Below, piece after piece: positions 62,062 through 64,000 of a stretch of DNA of 64,000 nucleotides. The translations under genes and the position numbers were made by a program. The notes under the pieces were generated by a model. That model was not told the DNA's origin, made no database searches, and was given only the letters and a program-made list of their open reading frames with translations. The DNA is from Niabella soli DSM 19437 (lineage in GTDB: Bacteria; Bacteroidota; Bacteroidia; Chitinophagales; Chitinophagaceae). Each line of letters opens with the position of its first letter. Positions within the stretch are counted from its first letter, which is position 1. The stretch is taken from the NCBI RefSeq assembly GCF_000243115.2, contig NZ_CP007035.1:2480001-2544000 (forward strand), read 5' to 3'.

Positions 62062-62157
62062 ATTTATTTCTCGCGGCGCTCACAGCGAAGCAGCTACGCA
62101 ATTTTTATAATTTGTTCACAACTCTTTTTATTCCGTCCTTCAACATGCCTAAACAAA

Positions 62158-62606
62158 TTCACGCAAGGACGCAAAGGAGCAAAGGCGCTATAACTTATTC
62201 ACTATCCTGTGAAATCCTTCTTTTAATAAATCAACATTAAAATTGATCAAAAGCCCTAACCTACAATCAGTTAATTTCAAATAAGTAATTACCTGCTTAT
62301 AATGAACTCTTGCCAACTCTTCTACCGATTTTATTTCGACAATTACTTTCTTCTCTACCATTAAATCTGACCTAAAACCAATTTCCATTTTTATTTCCTT
62401 ATGAAAAACAGGAATCGGTTTTTGTCGTTCCACAGAAATCCCTCTCTGTACTAACTCGTAAAAAAGAATTTCTTCGTATACACTTTCAAACAACCCGGCC
62501 CGTAATTTCTATGCATTTCCAGTGAAATATCAAAAACAACTTTTGCGATTTCATTTTCGGTCATAAAATTTGCTTTGCGTCCTGGCCCTTTGCGTCCTTG
62601 CGTGAA
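62158..62606. mobile_element. inverted-repeat-flanked GxxExxY unit inside the nuo operon
   Basis: TTCACGCAAGGACGCAAAGG (62158-62177) and its exact complement (62587-62606) frame a broken GxxExxY gene. Each end continues with degenerate copies of AGGCGCAAAG/GCAAAGC-type units (to 62188 and from 62572). The left repeat touches the gene's stop codon. The whole lies between nuoG and nuoF, which are normally adjacent. The perfect 20-bp pair and the single-gene cargo suggest a mobile or repeat-borne unit; no transposase is seen. Confidence 0.5.
62188..62564 (-). pseudogene. GxxExxY-family gene with a one-base deletion
   Basis: The frame opens with MTENEIAKVVFDISLEMHRN, reaches YGPG, and continues as LFESVYEEILFYELVQRGI only after a one-base shift near 62489-62494; the total of 377 bases is one short of 126 codons. 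GPGLFESVYE is the GxxExxY signature, and the second half (IGFRSDLMVEKKVIVEIKSV) carries the D and ExK of a PDDEXK nuclease-like fold. The family's role is unknown. A sequencing error would make the gene intact. Confidence 0.75.
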
Positions 62607-62614
62607 ATACCCAC

Positions 62615-63976
62615 TTATACCGCCGCGGGCTCCGGCACCTGTAACGGATCCGCATAATGCGCCAATCCATAATTCCGGGTTTGCGCTTCCGCAGCGTGGG
62701 TTACGTGCCATTCAAACTCATCCCGGAAATGCCGGATCGCCGCCGCCACCGGCCATGCCGCTGCATCACCGAGCGGACAGATCGTATTACCCTCTATCTT
62801 GCTCTGTATATCCCACAACAAATCTATATCGCTTGTTTTACCCTGCCCCTTTTCCAGCCGCAATAATAATTTTTCCATCCAGCCGGTTCCTTCCCGGCAG
62901 GGAGAACATTGCCCACAACTTTCATGACGGTAGAACCGCGCTAATGTATAGGTATTTTTAACCACACATTGGTCTTCATCAAACACAATGAAACCGCCGC
63001 TTCCCATCATAGTTCCGGTGGCAAATCCGCCATCAGCAAGGCTTTCATAGTTCATCATGCGCGGCTCACCCTTGGCTGTTTTCAGCAACAGGTTGGCGGG
63101 CAGGATGGGCACGGAAGATCCGCCGGGAATGCAGGCTTTTAACCGCTTGCCATTTTTGATACCGCCGCACCATTCCTCGCTGAAAATAAATTCCTCAACG
63201 GAGATGGTCATATCTATTTCATAAACCCCCGGCTTGTTAATATTGCCGCAGGCAGAGATCAGCTTTGTTCCGGTAGAACGGCCTACGCCGATCTTGGCAT
63301 ATTCCTCACCACCCATATTGATGATGGGCACCACTGCCGCCAGGGTTTCCACATTGTTCACCACGGTAGGGCGGTCCCAGGCACCTTTCACTGCCGGGAA
63401 GGGAGGTTTAATACGTGGATTGCCGCGCTTCCCTTCCAGCGATTCGATCAATGCCGTTTCTTCACCACAGATATACGCACCGGCACCCCGCTGTACATAG
63501 ATCTCACAGTCGAAGCCCGTATTTAAAATATTCTTGCCCAGGAACCCATTCGCTTTTGCTTCTGCAATTGCCTGTTCTAAAATATCAGGGATCCAGGCAT
63601 ATTCGCCACGAATATATATGTATGTAGTGTTGGAACCCAGCGCGTAACTGGAAACGATCAATCCTTCAATTAACAGGTGCGGAAGGAACTCCATCAGGTA
63701 GCGATCCTTGAAAGTCCCCGGTTCGCTTTCATCTGCATTACAAACCAGGTGACGCGGAACGCCTTCCGGCTTGGCAATAAAGCTCCATTTCATCCCGGTA
63801 GGGAAACCGGCCCCGCCCCGCCCCCGGAGGCCACTCTTCTTTACCTCTTCCACCACTTCCTCTGGCGTCATTTTTAAGGCCTTCTCTACACTACGATAGC
63901 CACCGTTCTTCCGGTACACATCGTAATACCGGATGCCTTCAATATGCGCGTTCTCTAAAAGTAATTTTCTGCTCAT
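62615..63976 (-). CDS. nuoF: NADH-quinone oxidoreductase subunit F
   Basis: 453 residues; binds NADH, FMN and 4Fe-4S cluster N3. GLRGRGGAGFPTGMKWSF is the NADH/FMN loop, GAGAYICGEETALIESLEG binds FMN, and ESCGQCSPCREGTGWM supplies three of the cluster Cys residues, with the fourth in GNTICPLGDAA. The operon continues upstream beyond the window edge. Confidence 0.97.
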   Translation of the reverse strand: MSRKLLLENAHIEGIRYYDVYRKNGGYRSVEKALKMTPEEVVEEVKKSGLRGRGGAGFPTGMKWSFIAKPEGVPRHLVCNADESEPGTFKDRYLMEFLPHLLIEGLIVSSYALGSNTTYIYIRGEYAWIPDILEQAIAEAKANGFLGKNILNTGFDCEIYVQRGAGAYICGEETALIESLEGKRGNPRIKPPFPAVKGAWDRPTVVNNVETLAAVVPIINMGGEEYAKIGVGRSTGTKLISACGNINKPGVYEIDMTISVEEFIFSEEWCGGIKNGKRLKACIPGGSSVPILPANLLLKTAKGEPRMMNYESLADGGFATGTMMGSGGFIVFDEDQCVVKNTYTLARFYRHESCGQCSPCREGTGWMEKLLLRLEKGQGKTSDIDLLWDIQSKIEGNTICPLGDAAAWPVAAAIRHFRDEFEWHVTHAAEAQTRNYGLAHYADPLQVPEPAAV

Positions 63977-63981
63977 TGTTT

Positions 63982-64000
63982 TTATCCTTTTCCAAAACCG
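63982..64000 (-). CDS. probable nuoE 3' end, cut by the right edge
   Basis: Five codons (GFGKG) then TAA precede nuoF by five bases on the same strand. The call as nuoE rests only on the usual order of complex I genes. Confidence 0.25.

Noticed and set aside
62451-62711. 86-codon minus-strand frame as a separate gene
   Set aside because: Its first half is repeat and nuoF-end sequence; only the part from MTENE on is the broken GxxExxY gene.

Overview
The window looks like a chromosomal segment from a Bacteroidota bacterium, most likely family Chitinophagaceae (a Niabella/Niastella-type genome is my guess, not proven). The evidence is a SusC/SusD pair and several TonB-dependent or plug-domain outer-membrane proteins, an ExbB-ExbD-ExbD-TonB cluster, a DUF4293 protein, lipoboxes and Tat signals typical of the phylum, near-absence of Shine-Dalgarno sequences, TAnnTTTG-type -7 boxes (very clear before queA and before the ABC exporter), GTG/TTG starts, and a short NuoG.

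Layout. 1-3957: a secreted protein cut by the left edge, the potassium transporter Kup and the peroxide sensor OxyR. 3958-10789 (minus strand): a type VI secretion-like island with VgrG, a zinc-ribbon protein, a PAAR/DUF4280-like spike-effector, putative membrane-anchored immunity proteins, and downstream debris of a second effector-immunity pair. 11330-23894: housekeeping genes (queA, DUF4293, glyA, a sugar nucleotidyltransferase, a cupin, a nitronate monooxygenase-like flavoprotein, a large MG2/plug protein, uvrA, an ECF sigma factor). 24311-34601: a carbohydrate locus with SusC/SusD, two Gfo/Idh/MocA-type oxidoreductases, a PmoA/DUF6807 protein and a ThuA-like protein. 35147-41521: a siderophore-type TonB receptor, pncA, enolase, an FtsB/DivIC-like protein and a secreted GH16 glycanase. 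41563-43149: two small AT-rich genes (methyltransferase; secreted NTF2-like protein), each separated by a copy of a ~110-bp two-hairpin element. 43180-53168: fadN, an ABC exporter pair, a histone H1-like protein, the exb/tonB cluster and a MacB/FtsX-type permease. 53252-64000: complex I genes nuoN to nuoF on the minus strand (transcription order F-G-H-I-J-K-L-M-N), interrupted between nuoF and nuoG by a frameshifted GxxExxY gene framed by a perfect 20-bp inverted repeat.

The strongest candidate for an undescribed system is 41563-43149. Three same-orientation copies of a hairpin element delimit single-gene units exactly as attC sites delimit integron cassettes, but with a different sequence and with no integrase in view. 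The second is the GxxExxY element inside the nuo operon. The third is the effector-immunity module with its orphan immunity gene and degraded effector tail. In addition, many gene junctions carry degenerate short-period repeats of several families, some running into the ends of genes.

All calls come from reading sequence and translations by eye; no database search was run.
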